DNA of 26,567 nucleotides from Candidatus Methanoperedens sp. (lineage in GTDB: Archaea > Halobacteriota > Methanosarcinia > Methanosarcinales > Methanoperedenaceae), in assembly GCA_027460605.1 (NCBI GenBank), contig JAPZAN010000109.1:1-26567 (forward strand), written 5' to 3'. Both the position numbers and the translations under genes were made by a program. The notes beneath the pieces were generated by a model that was given only the letters and a program-made list of their open reading frames with translations, had not been told where the DNA came from and made no database searches. Numbering within the stretch: position 1 is the stretch's first letter; each line of letters begins with the position of its first letter. Positions 12,745-20,294 of the stretch are shown here, one piece after another.

Positions 12745-14583
12745 TCAGTAGTTTGTATCTGGTATCTCTTCCTCCCCAAGCAGGCACGGTGCAGTTTCAT
12801 CGCTTACATTACAGCATTTCCTGAGAACCACGACAGTAGCAAGTCCTCCGGCAAAACTGGCTATGCTTGACCTGCCGCACTTATGGAACGGGCGTTCTTT
12901 TGGAGTGAGGAAACGCAACCCGAATTTTTTCTTCAGCATTCGCTCTGTGAGATATGAGTAGACCTTCCCTGTCATATCTGTTGGTAAACTGTGAAAAACA
13001 TAGATTACATAACCATCCTTGTTTATCAAACGTAGGAACTCTGTCACCGCCTTCTTTGGCTCCTTCAAAGTTTCCAGCGCCCACGTGCAGGTAACTACGT
13101 CAAATGAATTATCAGGGTATGGAAGCGCTGTAATATCCTGAATCTCAAAGCTCACTCCTTTGTCTTTAATTTTCTCTCTTGCTATTTTCAGCATCCCTTT
13201 TGAGATATCGATACCAATAACTTCTGAGGGATTAGAGTTTTTAACTATAGCTTTAATTGTTTCTCCTGTCCCTGTGCCGGCATCAAGCACTCTGGCTCCA
13301 TCTTTTATATTTTTATGTAATAACCCCTCAAAATAATTCCATACTCCTTTTCCCATAGTATTTTTCCAGAGGGATACATAAGAATCGTACTGGCATGCTA
13401 TCGAATCATATGTCTCCCGGACATCCCGGGGTCTGGTTTTAAGAAGTCCGAGATATGCTAAAATTTCGATGCCTGCTTTGCTTTTCATTTTATCCCATAA
13501 TTGTTCATAGCTTACCTTTCCCCTCACGACTTCGAAAATTTGTTCATAGAATTCCGGGTGATGTTTCAGCAGTTCATATCCTAATTTCGGGAAGGTGTAA
13601 AAGACCATGCCGATTTTTCGCGCATACTGAAATTCGGGGTATATTTCCCGGGCTATGCGCTCCTGATAAATTGCAGTTGTTGTATTCCCCGCCAGTATAC
13701 CTTGAGCCGCCTCTGCCGCAATCTGCCCGCTGCGTATCGCATAATAGATTCCTTCGCCAAGGAAAGGATCAACAAGAGCGGCTGCATCGCCAGTCAGCAT
13801 ACTTCGGATGCTTGTGATTTTAGACTCACCATCAAAAAAAGGAACGGTATACCCAAACTTACGTTCGTTCTCAATGTCATCCAGCAAATACTGGTCTGAT
13901 AGAAATTGTGAGTAGTAAGGTTTGGGATTTTTTATCATTTCCTTCAATCCACCCACTCCGAGCGAGAGATGGTCAGCCTTGGGGAAAATCCAGCCGTAAC
14001 CGTATGGGACTGAGCCAAAATCGAACAGAATTTCATCGCATACCTTGTTGAATGCTTTCTCTTTGACCTTAACCTCGCCCTCAACAAGTACGGCAGTCTT
14101 TTTTTTGGGTTTGAGTCCGAGTGACCGTGCTACTATACCGTTAACCCCATCAGCGCCAATAAGAAGCCTGGAAGAATACATATCTTTTTCAGTCATTACA
14201 ATCACACTGTCCTTCCCTTCTTCCACATGTGTGATTTTCTCCCGCTCGTGTATTTCTGCTCCGGCAGCTCTTGCCTTCTCCACTAGGAAGTTATCGAATT
14301 TATCCCGCATAACCATATAAACTATGGGGCTTTCAGATACTACGTGGATGTCTCTCGTTCCCTTGAATGTAAAGTTCGCTTTAAATATGGTTCTTTCGAC
14401 TACTTTTTTGAAATCAGGGTACAGAATCTTCTCTATTTTGGCAGTAAGCCCTCCACCGCATGGCTTGTATCTTGGATGATTCTGCTTATCGAATGCCAGC
14501 ACTTTGAAACCTTTTTTGCTTAGCTCATAGGCAGCTGTCGCCCCGGCAGGGCCCAGACCTGCCACTATGACGTCGTATTTCAT
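12745..14583 (-). CDS. Geranylgeranyl-reductase-family flavoprotein fused to a SAM methyltransferase
   Basis: The protein has 612 residues. The N-terminal two thirds is an FAD-dependent geranylgeranyl reductase-like enzyme: dinucleotide motif VAGLGPAGATAA (about 6-17), the family hallmark PRYKPCGGGL (about 37-46), GADGVNG, and GDAAALVDPFLGEGI near 270. The last third (about 385-590) is a class I methyltransferase with VLDAGTGTGET, DIS.GML and an ALPYPDNSFDVVTCTWALE segment, as in UbiE/MenG. Together these could saturate and methylate an isoprenoid quinone such as menaquinone, but that substrate is inferred; archaeal lipid reduction is the alternative for the first domain. The ATG at 14583 starts directly at the beta-strand of the FAD fold. 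14610 is a weaker in-frame option. Confidence 0.88.
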   Translation of the reverse strand: MKYDVIVAGLGPAGATAAYELSKKGFKVLAFDKQNHPRYKPCGGGLTAKIEKILYPDFKKVVERTIFKANFTFKGTRDIHVVSESPIVYMVMRDKFDNFLVEKARAAGAEIHEREKITHVEEGKDSVIVMTEKDMYSSRLLIGADGVNGIVARSLGLKPKKKTAVLVEGEVKVKEKAFNKVCDEILFDFGSVPYGYGWIFPKADHLSLGVGGLKEMIKNPKPYYSQFLSDQYLLDDIENERKFGYTVPFFDGESKITSIRSMLTGDAAALVDPFLGEGIYYAIRSGQIAAEAAQGILAGNTTTAIYQERIAREIYPEFQYARKIGMVFYTFPKLGYELLKHHPEFYEQIFEVVRGKVSYEQLWDKMKSKAGIEILAYLGLLKTRPRDVRETYDSIACQYDSYVSLWKNTMGKGVWNYFEGLLHKNIKDGARVLDAGTGTGETIKAIVKNSNPSEVIGIDISKGMLKIAREKIKDKGVSFEIQDITALPYPDNSFDVVTCTWALETLKEPKKAVTEFLRLINKDGYVIYVFHSLPTDMTGKVYSYLTERMLKKKFGLRFLTPKERPFHKCGRSSIASFAGGLATVVVLRKCCNVSDETAPCLLGEEEIPDTNY

Positions 14584-14745
14584 TTCTATTAATATAAGTA
14601 CTTCTTTCATTAAGTTGGTTATGGTTTAAAATTGATAAACAACATGTTTCATGAAGATATACAGAGAAATCAATGAAAAATTAAAAATTTATGAAAATGG
14701 AAAACTATTGAACGATTTAAAGAAAGAATAAGCTTTTATTTTTTT

Positions 14746-14762
14746 GCAAATTTTAACCAAAA
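14746..14762 (+). promoter_or_regulatory. Promoter element related to those at 180 and 18833
   Basis: GCAAATTTTAACCAAAA resembles the GCAAATTTAAAGCAAAA promoter at 18832-18848, and the similarity continues as a CC-AATTAA stretch in both. It lies about 45 bases before the Cys-rich micro-ORF at 14807, supporting transcription of that ORF. Apart from that ORF the 14584-14958 gap holds only AT-rich sequence. Confidence 0.4.
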
Positions 14763-14806
14763 GCCAATTAAGGAATTAAACTAATTCTCTTAAAAGAGGT
14801 GAATTT

Positions 14807-14872
14807 GTGAAGATTAGAAAAGTTAAGAAAACCGCAAGAGGAACATGCAAATGCCATTCTTCGTGCGCTTAG
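14807..14872 (+). CDS. Cys-rich 21-residue micro-protein
   Basis: A GTG start follows a strong ribosome site (GAGGTGA, 14796-14802) at good spacing. The product is basic at the N-terminus and ends TCKCHSSCA, with three Cys and one His in eight residues, a compact metal-binding pattern. A promoter-like element lies 45 bases upstream. It is far too short for standard gene calling. No family is recognised. It could be a metallothionein-like peptide, or a leader peptide for the YHS/ABC operon 86 bases downstream. Confidence 0.4.
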   Translation: MKIRKVKKTARGTCKCHSSCA

Positions 14873-14916
14873 ATGGAGTATGACAAGATGACCTTATTAA
14901 TTTTTTAAACAATAAT

Positions 14917-14925
14917 CTTATAAAG
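14917..14925 (+). promoter_or_regulatory. TATA box of the YHS-ABC operon
   Basis: CTTATAAAG lies 33 bases before the ATG at 14959, implying a very short leader. A palindromic ATACGTAT follows at 14931-14938. Confidence 0.45.
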
Positions 14926-14958
14926 AATTCATACGTATCAAATTATGGTGGTATTATC

Positions 14959-15126
14959 ATGGTTATAGACCCAGTATGTAAAATGGATGTCGAAGAAGGA
15001 GGCGCGCAGCACAGGCTGGAATATCAGGGAAAAACCTACTATTTCTGCAGCGCAGCGTGCAGGAACGCTTTCGAAAAGAGCCCCGGAAAATACCTGAAGG
15101 AGAAGCCGTGGTGGAAGTTCTGGTAA
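14959..15126 (+). CDS. YHS-domain metal-binding mini-protein
   Basis: The protein has 55 residues: MVIDPVCKMDVEE, then YQGKTYYFCSAACRNAFEKS, then PGKYLKEKPWWKFW. It has the complete YHS pattern with Cys7, Cys30 and Cys34 plus the F...P.KY close. GGTGG 8-12 bases upstream is the ribosome site. Its 3' end, encoding PWWKFW-stop, is repeated in the broken YHS gene at 8576-8722, so the two are recent paralogues. It is followed 7 bases later by an exported protein and an ABC exporter. A role delivering or sensing a soft metal for that system is inferred from context only. Confidence 0.87.
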   Translation: MVIDPVCKMDVEEGGAQHRLEYQGKTYYFCSAACRNAFEKSPGKYLKEKPWWKFW

Positions 15127-15133
15127 TTTTGGC

Positions 15134-15970
15134 ATGATTAAACACATCGTTCTTATCTTAATCTTACTGACTGCATCCTCTGCTTACGCTTCAGATAACG
15201 AGACCATATTCAACGAAAGCGATGTGGGATTTTCAAAGCTCTACGTGGACGGGTTCGGCGTGAATTCCAATGGTTTTACGCTTATCCTGAGGACATACGA
15301 AAGGCTTCAAGGCACACGTTTTAAACCGTTTCTTGTCGATGTCGAATACTCGCTGACAACGCAAGGGAAAGTCATCTATTCTAAAAGAGTCGAGCAGATT
15401 ACGTTGCCCGATGAAAACGAGGGCATAAGCAAGCTAACAGATTATCCGCGCGTGGCTCTTGAAGAAGGGAAAAATTACACAGGCATGGCGAGGGTTTACC
15501 TTTACAGGCAGGGCGTTCCTGAGTACTACCTGACCACAAGTTCGAGTTTCACTGCCAGGAACGATGCAGAGATAACAGAGGTCTTCGGGGACGGCATTGG
15601 GGCAAGCGCTACGCTTAAAAGCAAATCCATGGTGCCCCTGAATGCAAAAATTATTTTCACACTTAAACAGGATGAGAAGATTATAGAGACAAGGGAAGCT
15701 TTAGCGCCCGTTATTATGTCAAACGAAAAGGAAAAAACCGTGAACATTCTCTGGACTAACAGTTTAAACGAAGGAACGTACATGGTTTCAGCAATTTTAG
15801 AGGGGAAAGATATTATCGACAGGCATGATAAGACCTTCACGGTCGAGAAAAGAACGCTCGCCCCGGCAAATGCAACCCGGCAGGCAGCTAAAACCGCTCC
15901 TGGCTTAACTTCTTTTTCAGCAATCATGGCAGTTCTTATTCTGGTATTAAGGAGAAAAAATGCCGCATGA
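15134..15970 (+). CDS. Exported protein with PGF-CTERM-like archaeosortase signal
   Basis: The protein has 278 residues with a signal peptide (cleavage after AYA, about 18). Beta-rich extracytoplasmic domains follow, without a motif I recognise. The C-terminus, APGLTSFSAIMAVLILVLRR, consists of a Pro-Gly pair, a hydrophobic helix and a basic tail after an Ala/Thr-rich linker. This is the layout of PGF-CTERM sorting signals (here PGL instead of PGF), which are processed by archaeosortase A; a matching enzyme is encoded at 19489. It overlaps the first ABC permease by 11 bases and may be that exporter's surface partner or cargo-binding protein. Confidence 0.8.
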   Translation: MIKHIVLILILLTASSAYASDNETIFNESDVGFSKLYVDGFGVNSNGFTLILRTYERLQGTRFKPFLVDVEYSLTTQGKVIYSKRVEQITLPDENEGISKLTDYPRVALEEGKNYTGMARVYLYRQGVPEYYLTTSSSFTARNDAEITEVFGDGIGASATLKSKSMVPLNAKIIFTLKQDEKIIETREALAPVIMSNEKEKTVNILWTNSLNEGTYMVSAILEGKDIIDRHDKTFTVEKRTLAPANATRQAAKTAPGLTSFSAIMAVLILVLRRKNAA

Positions 15971-17132
15971 GGTTCACTCTGTGCTTTTTTATTCAAAAAA
16001 GGATATATTCAAAAACAGGAAGATTTTCATATTCATAACACTGGCTATAATTTTTGCAACTGCCAACATCATTTTTGTTAACGGACTCATGGACGGGATG
16101 GTTTCCTATGATATTGATAACACTGTTGAGTCTTCCATAGGTCACCTGAACATTTACCCGAAGGAGGATGAAAGGTTTATTGACGGTCTCGGGATAAAGG
16201 AGCAGAGGCTTCAAGAGCTAAAAGAAGTGGAGGCATATTCTCCGAGGCTTTCAGCGAGCGGGGTCATGTCCAATAAAGAATTGTCCTTTCCTGTGGTAAT
16301 TCTGGGCTTAGACCCTGAGAAAGAAGGCAGGGTGACAAGACTTCTTGAGAAGTTGGAAAGCGGCGCAGCTATAAATTCCAACGATAACGCAATACTTGTC
16401 ACTTCCCGGCTTGCAGATGACCTGAAATTAAGCGCCGGAGATGAAGCAACTCTCGCCTTCGAAACAGGAAATACAAGGGAGTACAAAGTAAAAGGAATAG
16501 TTCGCACCGGAAACCTGGATTTTGACAGCACCACTGTTATCATGCCCCTGAATGAGGCAAACAGGCAGCTTGGCATTGATAATAAAGCTTCAGTTATTCT
16601 AATCAAGCTTCAGGATAAGGAAGCTGCAGATGCATACAAACCCGTGCTTATGCAGGAACTGGAGGTGAACAATGTAAAAACGTGGAAGGAGGAGATTGAG
16701 TTCCTGCTTCGCTTCTCAGAAGCATGGAGAAGTTTTGGCAGGGTAATTTCCGCAGTGGGTTTAATTGCGGCGGCGGTTTCGGTGGGTATAATAATATATA
16801 TAAATGTTATTCATAAAAAAAGACAGATAGGAATAATGAAAGCCCTTGGAGCAAAAGACTCATTTGTTTTTAAAATATTTATTATGGAGGCTGCGATTTT
16901 TGGTGTGATAGGCGTTTCCATAGGGGATGTTCTCGGATACCTTGCTATAAAATATACGGAAGCATATCCTTTTTACGATGCCGTCATGCAGGCATGGATA
17001 AGCGCAAGGTTCGATTATTATCTTCTTTATAACGCAACCCTTGTTTCTTTTGCCGTAACCATACTTTCAGGAGTTTATCCAGCCATAAAAGCAAGCAGGG
17101 TGGACATCATCAAGGCAATATGGGGTGAGTAA
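15960..17132 (+). CDS. MacB/FtsX-type ABC transporter permease, copy 1
   Basis: The protein has 390 residues. One N-terminal membrane helix (about 22-44) is followed by a large extracytoplasmic domain (about 45-255) and three C-terminal helices (about 262-287, 312-336 and 355-378), the FtsX/LolC/MacB permease topology. In that last region KKRQIGIMKALGAKDSFVFK is the typical coupling segment after helix 2. The C-terminus YPAIKASRVDIIKAIWGE is complete. AGGAG precedes the ATG. With the permease at 17133 and the ATPase at 18182 it makes a LolCDE/MacB-like exporter; the substrate is unknown. Confidence 0.9.
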   Translation: MPHEVHSVLFYSKKDIFKNRKIFIFITLAIIFATANIIFVNGLMDGMVSYDIDNTVESSIGHLNIYPKEDERFIDGLGIKEQRLQELKEVEAYSPRLSASGVMSNKELSFPVVILGLDPEKEGRVTRLLEKLESGAAINSNDNAILVTSRLADDLKLSAGDEATLAFETGNTREYKVKGIVRTGNLDFDSTTVIMPLNEANRQLGIDNKASVILIKLQDKEAADAYKPVLMQELEVNNVKTWKEEIEFLLRFSEAWRSFGRVISAVGLIAAAVSVGIIIYINVIHKKRQIGIMKALGAKDSFVFKIFIMEAAIFGVIGVSIGDVLGYLAIKYTEAYPFYDAVMQAWISARFDYYLLYNATLVSFAVTILSGVYPAIKASRVDIIKAIWGE

Positions 17133-18179
17133 ATGTCCGCGGTAGTTTTTTATGCAGTGAAGGATGTCAAGAAAAACAGGAGGGCGTTTATTTTCATTAC
17201 CATAGCAATTGCTCTCTCGACTGCGAATATCATTATCCTGAACGGCATGGTGTACGGGATGACCGACGATTTGGTGGAGAGAACGATAGAAACCTCGGCG
17301 GCTCACATCAGCATATATCCAAATGAGAAGGACAAGTACATAGAAGGGCTGGGCATAAAGGAGCAGAAACTTGAAAGCATGGAGGAAATAATTGCTTATT
17401 CCCCAAGGCTCTCTTCAGGCGGCGCTTTATCTTACAGGGAAAAATCCAAAACCATAAAATTGCTGGCTTTAGAGCCCTCAAAAGAAAACAGGGTCACAAC
17501 GCTTTTGGGCAAAATCGATTCAGGCGAAACCCTTGAAGCAAACGACAGAAGCAGTATTCTGGTTTCGTATCGCGTAGCTGAGGATTTGAAGGCAAAAGTC
17601 GGGGAAGATGCTACTCTTGTATTTGAAAACGGCAACTCCAAAGTTTACAGGATAAAAGGCATAATGCGATCAGGCACTGCAATGGACTTGAATACGGTTG
17701 TGATAAATTTTGATGAAGCAGCGGAGCATCTTGGTTTGAATAATAAAGCCTCGATCGTTCTTGTCAGGCTTTCAGACATATCCTTTTCAGGGGAATATAA
17801 GAATAAAATAACCCGTGAACTTGGGGTGCAGAAAGTGAAGGAATGGAAGCAGGAAGTTGAATCAATCCTGAGTACGGCAGAAACATTCGGGAAGATAAGC
17901 TCTGTTATAAATGCTGTTGGGTTATTCGCATCCGCTGTAAGTGTTGGCGTGATAATGTACATAAATATCCTGCATAAGAGAAGGCAGATAGGAGTAATGA
18001 AAGCCATCGGAATGAGGGATTCCCAGATACTGTCTGTTTATATTTTCGAGGCTGCACTTATTGGAATAATAGGCATTATCATTGGAAATGCGCTCGGGTA
18101 TGCAGGCACTAAATATCTGGAAGCCCATCCATTTACCGACCCGATTACAGGCGACATGGCTCCAAGATTTTACCCATAA
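17133..18179 (+). CDS. MacB/FtsX-type ABC permease, copy 2, C-terminally truncated
   Basis: The protein has 348 residues and is clearly paralogous to the preceding permease: KNRRAFIFITIAIALSTANI in helix 1, the GLGIKEQKLESMEE stretch, and the KRRQIGVMKAIGMRDSQILS coupling segment. It ends at GDMAPRFYP, about where copy 1 has ISARFDYY. The last membrane helix and the conserved YPA..A...DI...I tail (roughly 35-40 residues) are therefore missing. The DNA after this point immediately encodes the ABC ATPase without its own start. A deletion joining the two genes is the simplest reading. GGTGAG precedes the ATG. Confidence 0.85.
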   Translation: MSAVVFYAVKDVKKNRRAFIFITIAIALSTANIIILNGMVYGMTDDLVERTIETSAAHISIYPNEKDKYIEGLGIKEQKLESMEEIIAYSPRLSSGGALSYREKSKTIKLLALEPSKENRVTTLLGKIDSGETLEANDRSSILVSYRVAEDLKAKVGEDATLVFENGNSKVYRIKGIMRSGTAMDLNTVVINFDEAAEHLGLNNKASIVLVRLSDISFSGEYKNKITRELGVQKVKEWKQEVESILSTAETFGKISSVINAVGLFASAVSVGVIMYINILHKRRQIGVMKAIGMRDSQILSVYIFEAALIGIIGIIIGNALGYAGTKYLEAHPFTDPITGDMAPRFYP

Positions 18180-18181
18180 AA

Positions 18182-18817
18182 ATATACCGCCTGGGAAAGA
18201 TAGAGGTAAATGCGCTTAACGGCGTAGATGTTTCAATAGAAAGCGGCGAATTCGTTGCCATTATGGGTCCCTCTGGCTCCGGCAAGTCGACTCTTCTCAA
18301 TATGGTAGGTATGCTCGATACCGCAACTTCGGGAGAAATACATATAAATGGCTATGATGTTACGAGAATGAACAGCAGCATGAGGGCTGAGTACAGGCTG
18401 AAGCATATAGGTTTTGTGTTCCAGTTCTTCAACTTATTCATGGAGCTGACTGCCCTCGAAAATGTGATGTTTCCCATGATGCTATCGAGTCATCCTTTTT
18501 ATGAAGAGAGGGCAGAAGAACTGCTTGAGATGGTCGGGCTGAAAGCGAGGATAAACCACCTGCCTTCCGAGCTTTCAGGAGGAGAGCAGCAGCGTGTGAC
18601 CATTGCGAGAGCGCTGGCAAATAAGCCAAAGCTGCTGCTTACAGACGAACCAACAGCGAACCTTGATACCAAAACCACAAAAGAGATAATGGAACTGTTT
18701 TTAAGGCTAAATAAAGAGCAGCGCCAGACCATAATCATGGTAACGCATAACCCTGAACTGGGTGCAATGGCGGACAGGATAATTCATTTCAGGGATGGTG
18801 TGGTTGTGGAGGAATAG
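18182..18817 (+). CDS. LolD/MacB-type ABC ATPase, N-terminus damaged
   Basis: In-frame coding is recognisable from about 18182 (IYRLGKIEVNALNGVDVSIE), while the first ATG is at 18263 within the P-loop region. All nucleotide-binding motifs are present: Walker A GPSGSGKST, Q-loop FVFQFFNLF, signature LSGGEQQRV, Walker B LLLTDEP, and switch VTHN. LolD/MacB ATPases normally begin with about eight residues (M-I-x-L-x-x-V-x) before (K)IYRLG. That part and its start codon are absent because the sequence joins directly to the truncated permease. Initiation at 18263 would remove the strand before the P-loop, so function is doubtful unless it is translated as a frameshifted extension. Confidence 0.8.
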   Translation: MYRLGKIEVNALNGVDVSIESGEFVAIMGPSGSGKSTLLNMVGMLDTATSGEIHINGYDVTRMNSSMRAEYRLKHIGFVFQFFNLFMELTALENVMFPMMLSSHPFYEERAEELLEMVGLKARINHLPSELSGGEQQRVTIARALANKPKLLLTDEPTANLDTKTTKEIMELFLRLNKEQRQTIIMVTHNPELGAMADRIIHFRDGVVVEE

Positions 18818-18832
18818 CGCAGCAAAAATTTG

Positions 18833-18848
18833 CAAATTTAAAGCAAAA
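18833..18848 (+). promoter_or_regulatory. Promoter element (BRE/TATA-like), copy 2
   Basis: CAAATTTAAAGCAAAA is identical to 180-195. It lies about 25-30 bases before the palindrome at 18863-18879, so transcription would start at that operator. Confidence 0.55.
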
Positions 18849-18862
18849 CCTAATTAACTCCC

Positions 18863-18879
18863 TTTACATATAATGTAAA
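18863..18879. promoter_or_regulatory. Palindromic operator TTTACA-N5-TGTAAA (18.9 kb operon)
   Basis: TTTACATATAATGTAAA is a perfect copy of the 17-bp palindrome. It sits at the expected transcription start of the operon and ends 20 bases before the ATG at 18900. Confidence 0.7.
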
Positions 18880-18899
18880 CATATACGGATGTGAAACAA

Positions 18900-19094
18900 A
18901 TGGATTGTTGCGGCTCAAAAAAAGATGATGCAATAGAAGATAAGAAAAACGATGAGACAACGACAAAAAATGCAAAGCAGGAAAATACACATGAGGAACA
19001 TTCTCACGGCGGATGCTGCGGCGGAAGCCCGTGGACAATGGTTGTAATGGTGATTTTAATGGCAGTCATCCTGTATCTTACTTACAAGAGGTAG
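18900..19094 (+). CDS. Cys-rich tail-anchored mini-protein (CCG protein), copy 2
   Basis: The protein has 64 residues: MDCCGSKKDD, a charged linker with THEEHSHGG (two additional His compared with copy 1), GGCCGGSP and a C-terminal helix ending YKR. The ATG at 18900 matches the start of the paralogue at 260; a GTG at 18891 is in frame but would add only MKQ. Two CC pairs plus His make metal binding likely, with the soft-metal site on the side of the N-terminus. It heads a five-gene operon under the palindromic operator and is followed by a single-base gap to the Met-rich gene. Confidence 0.82.
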   Translation: MDCCGSKKDDAIEDKKNDETTTKNAKQENTHEEHSHGGCCGGSPWTMVVMVILMAVILYLTYKR

Positions 19095-19095
19095 C

Positions 19096-19482
19096 ATGAA
19101 ACGAAAAACACTGTTCGCAACCGCAACCGGAGCTGTCCTGTTGTTAGTGGCAGTGATTGCAGCAGCGGCAGTAGCTCAAAACACCGACAGCCAAAATGCT
19201 GCTACTAATCATGAATGTACTCCTGAAATGATGGAGAACATGGCATCAAATAATGCTTCAGAAATGGCAAAGAATTGCACTACTGAAATGATGGATTCAG
19301 GAAACTGTGATACGGCTGGCGCAGCAATGGCAGGATGCAGTTCGATGATGGCTGATACTGATAATGTTACTGATGCAGATAGTGTTACTGAAAATCATAT
19401 GGCTGACCCGAACCATTGCAGCAATGCGGGTTCAGGCATGGGTTCGATGATGGGGAATGGAAAGCAAAAAACCATGGCGTAA
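19096..19482 (+). CDS. Secreted Met/Cys/His-rich protein, copy 2
   Basis: The protein has 128 residues with a signal peptide (to about AVAQ, residue 28). The mature chain has HECTPEMMENM (identical to copy 1), ASEMAKNC, TEMMDSGNC, CSSMMAD, NHMADPNHC, and a GSGMGSMMGNG tail. The Met, Cys and His density exceeds that of copy 1 because of extra repeats of (S/E)MM..C. Copper or other soft-metal binding outside the membrane is inferred from composition. It has low overall complexity and no known domain. It is sandwiched between the CCG protein and archaeosortase. Confidence 0.82.
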   Translation: MKRKTLFATATGAVLLLVAVIAAAAVAQNTDSQNAATNHECTPEMMENMASNNASEMAKNCTTEMMDSGNCDTAGAAMAGCSSMMADTDNVTDADSVTENHMADPNHCSNAGSGMGSMMGNGKQKTMA

Positions 19483-19488
19483 TACTTA

Positions 19489-20292
19489 ATGGCAGCAGTA
19501 CTCTGGAGCGCTCTCGGACTTCTGGTTATAGCGTCAGCGCTTCCAAAATCCTATAATTCAAGAACCGTGTTTGGGGGTTTTGGATGGATATTCTTTTCCA
19601 TTTACTGGTCTTTGCAGCCAGGAACTTATATTGAGCTAAAGGACTATGTTAATGCCTTTCTGGTAGTTGCCGCTGCAGCGCTATCCCTTTTCATAGCATA
19701 TATCATTTTCCAGTCAGGAAATAAGAAAGAAGGCGGTTACGAAGTATTTATTTCATTATCCAGGGCAGCATCTGTGGGAGGTCTTTTGTATTTCCTTTTT
19801 GCAGAAGTTGGCTACTTAAATACCGGAATAATCTCAACAGTCACGGAGCAGGCAATATGGGTCGCCGGGAAATTCGGGGTTCCGGTTACACAAGTCGCAT
19901 GGAACCAGTTCGCGGTAAATGGACTGGCTGTTGAAATAATACTTGCCTGTACCGCAATCGAAAGCATAGCCCTGTTTTCAGGCATAATCTCGTCGGCAGA
20001 AGGTGCGACTGCGGCACGGAAACTCAGGGCGTTTATGATTTCAGTGCCCATCATCTATATCCTTAATCTGCAAAGGCTGGTTTTCACCGCCTCAGCCTAT
20101 GGGTTTGGCTGGTTCGGAACGCCGGATGAGAGCTTCCATATTTCAGAGCATATAATTACCAAAGCAGGCTCTTTGCTGGCGCTGTTTGTTATTTCATACA
20201 TGGTTCTTAAAATCCTGCCTGAGGTTCTGGATATGATAGACGGCGTCCTGAAGATTATGAGAATAGAATTCCACAGGTTAACGGCGGGATAA
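19489..20292 (+). CDS. artA: Archaeosortase A-like transpeptidase
   Basis: Archaeosortases cleave C-terminal sorting signals such as PGF-CTERM and transfer the protein to a lipid anchor. This 267-residue polytopic protein has about seven membrane helices. The exosortase/archaeosortase core is present: LACTAIES (Cys154), NLQRLVFTA (Arg196), and FHISEH (His217, His221). It lies far enough from the Met-rich gene (6 bases) to be one transcript. Its likely substrate in this window is the PGF-CTERM-like protein at 15134. Placement in a metal-type operon with a MoaD-like protein is unusual. The family is well supported; A-type is inferred from the spacing of the catalytic residues. Confidence 0.85.
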   Translation: MAAVLWSALGLLVIASALPKSYNSRTVFGGFGWIFFSIYWSLQPGTYIELKDYVNAFLVVAAAALSLFIAYIIFQSGNKKEGGYEVFISLSRAASVGGLLYFLFAEVGYLNTGIISTVTEQAIWVAGKFGVPVTQVAWNQFAVNGLAVEIILACTAIESIALFSGIISSAEGATAARKLRAFMISVPIIYILNLQRLVFTASAYGFGWFGTPDESFHISEHIITKAGSLLALFVISYMVLKILPEVLDMIDGVLKIMRIEFHRLTAG

Positions 20293-20294
20293 CA

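Noticed and set aside
14651..14731. 26-residue frame MKIYREINEKLKIYENGKLL...
   Set aside because: It has no ribosome site or conserved motif; AT-rich DNA easily yields such charged frames. It could be a remnant.
14931..14938. Palindrome ATACGTAT as an operator
   Set aside because: It is only 8 bases and unique among the promoters, so chance is likely.
18263..18817. Treating the ATPase as starting cleanly at the ATG 18263
   Set aside because: This would delete the strand before the P-loop; in-frame coding similarity clearly begins at about 18182.
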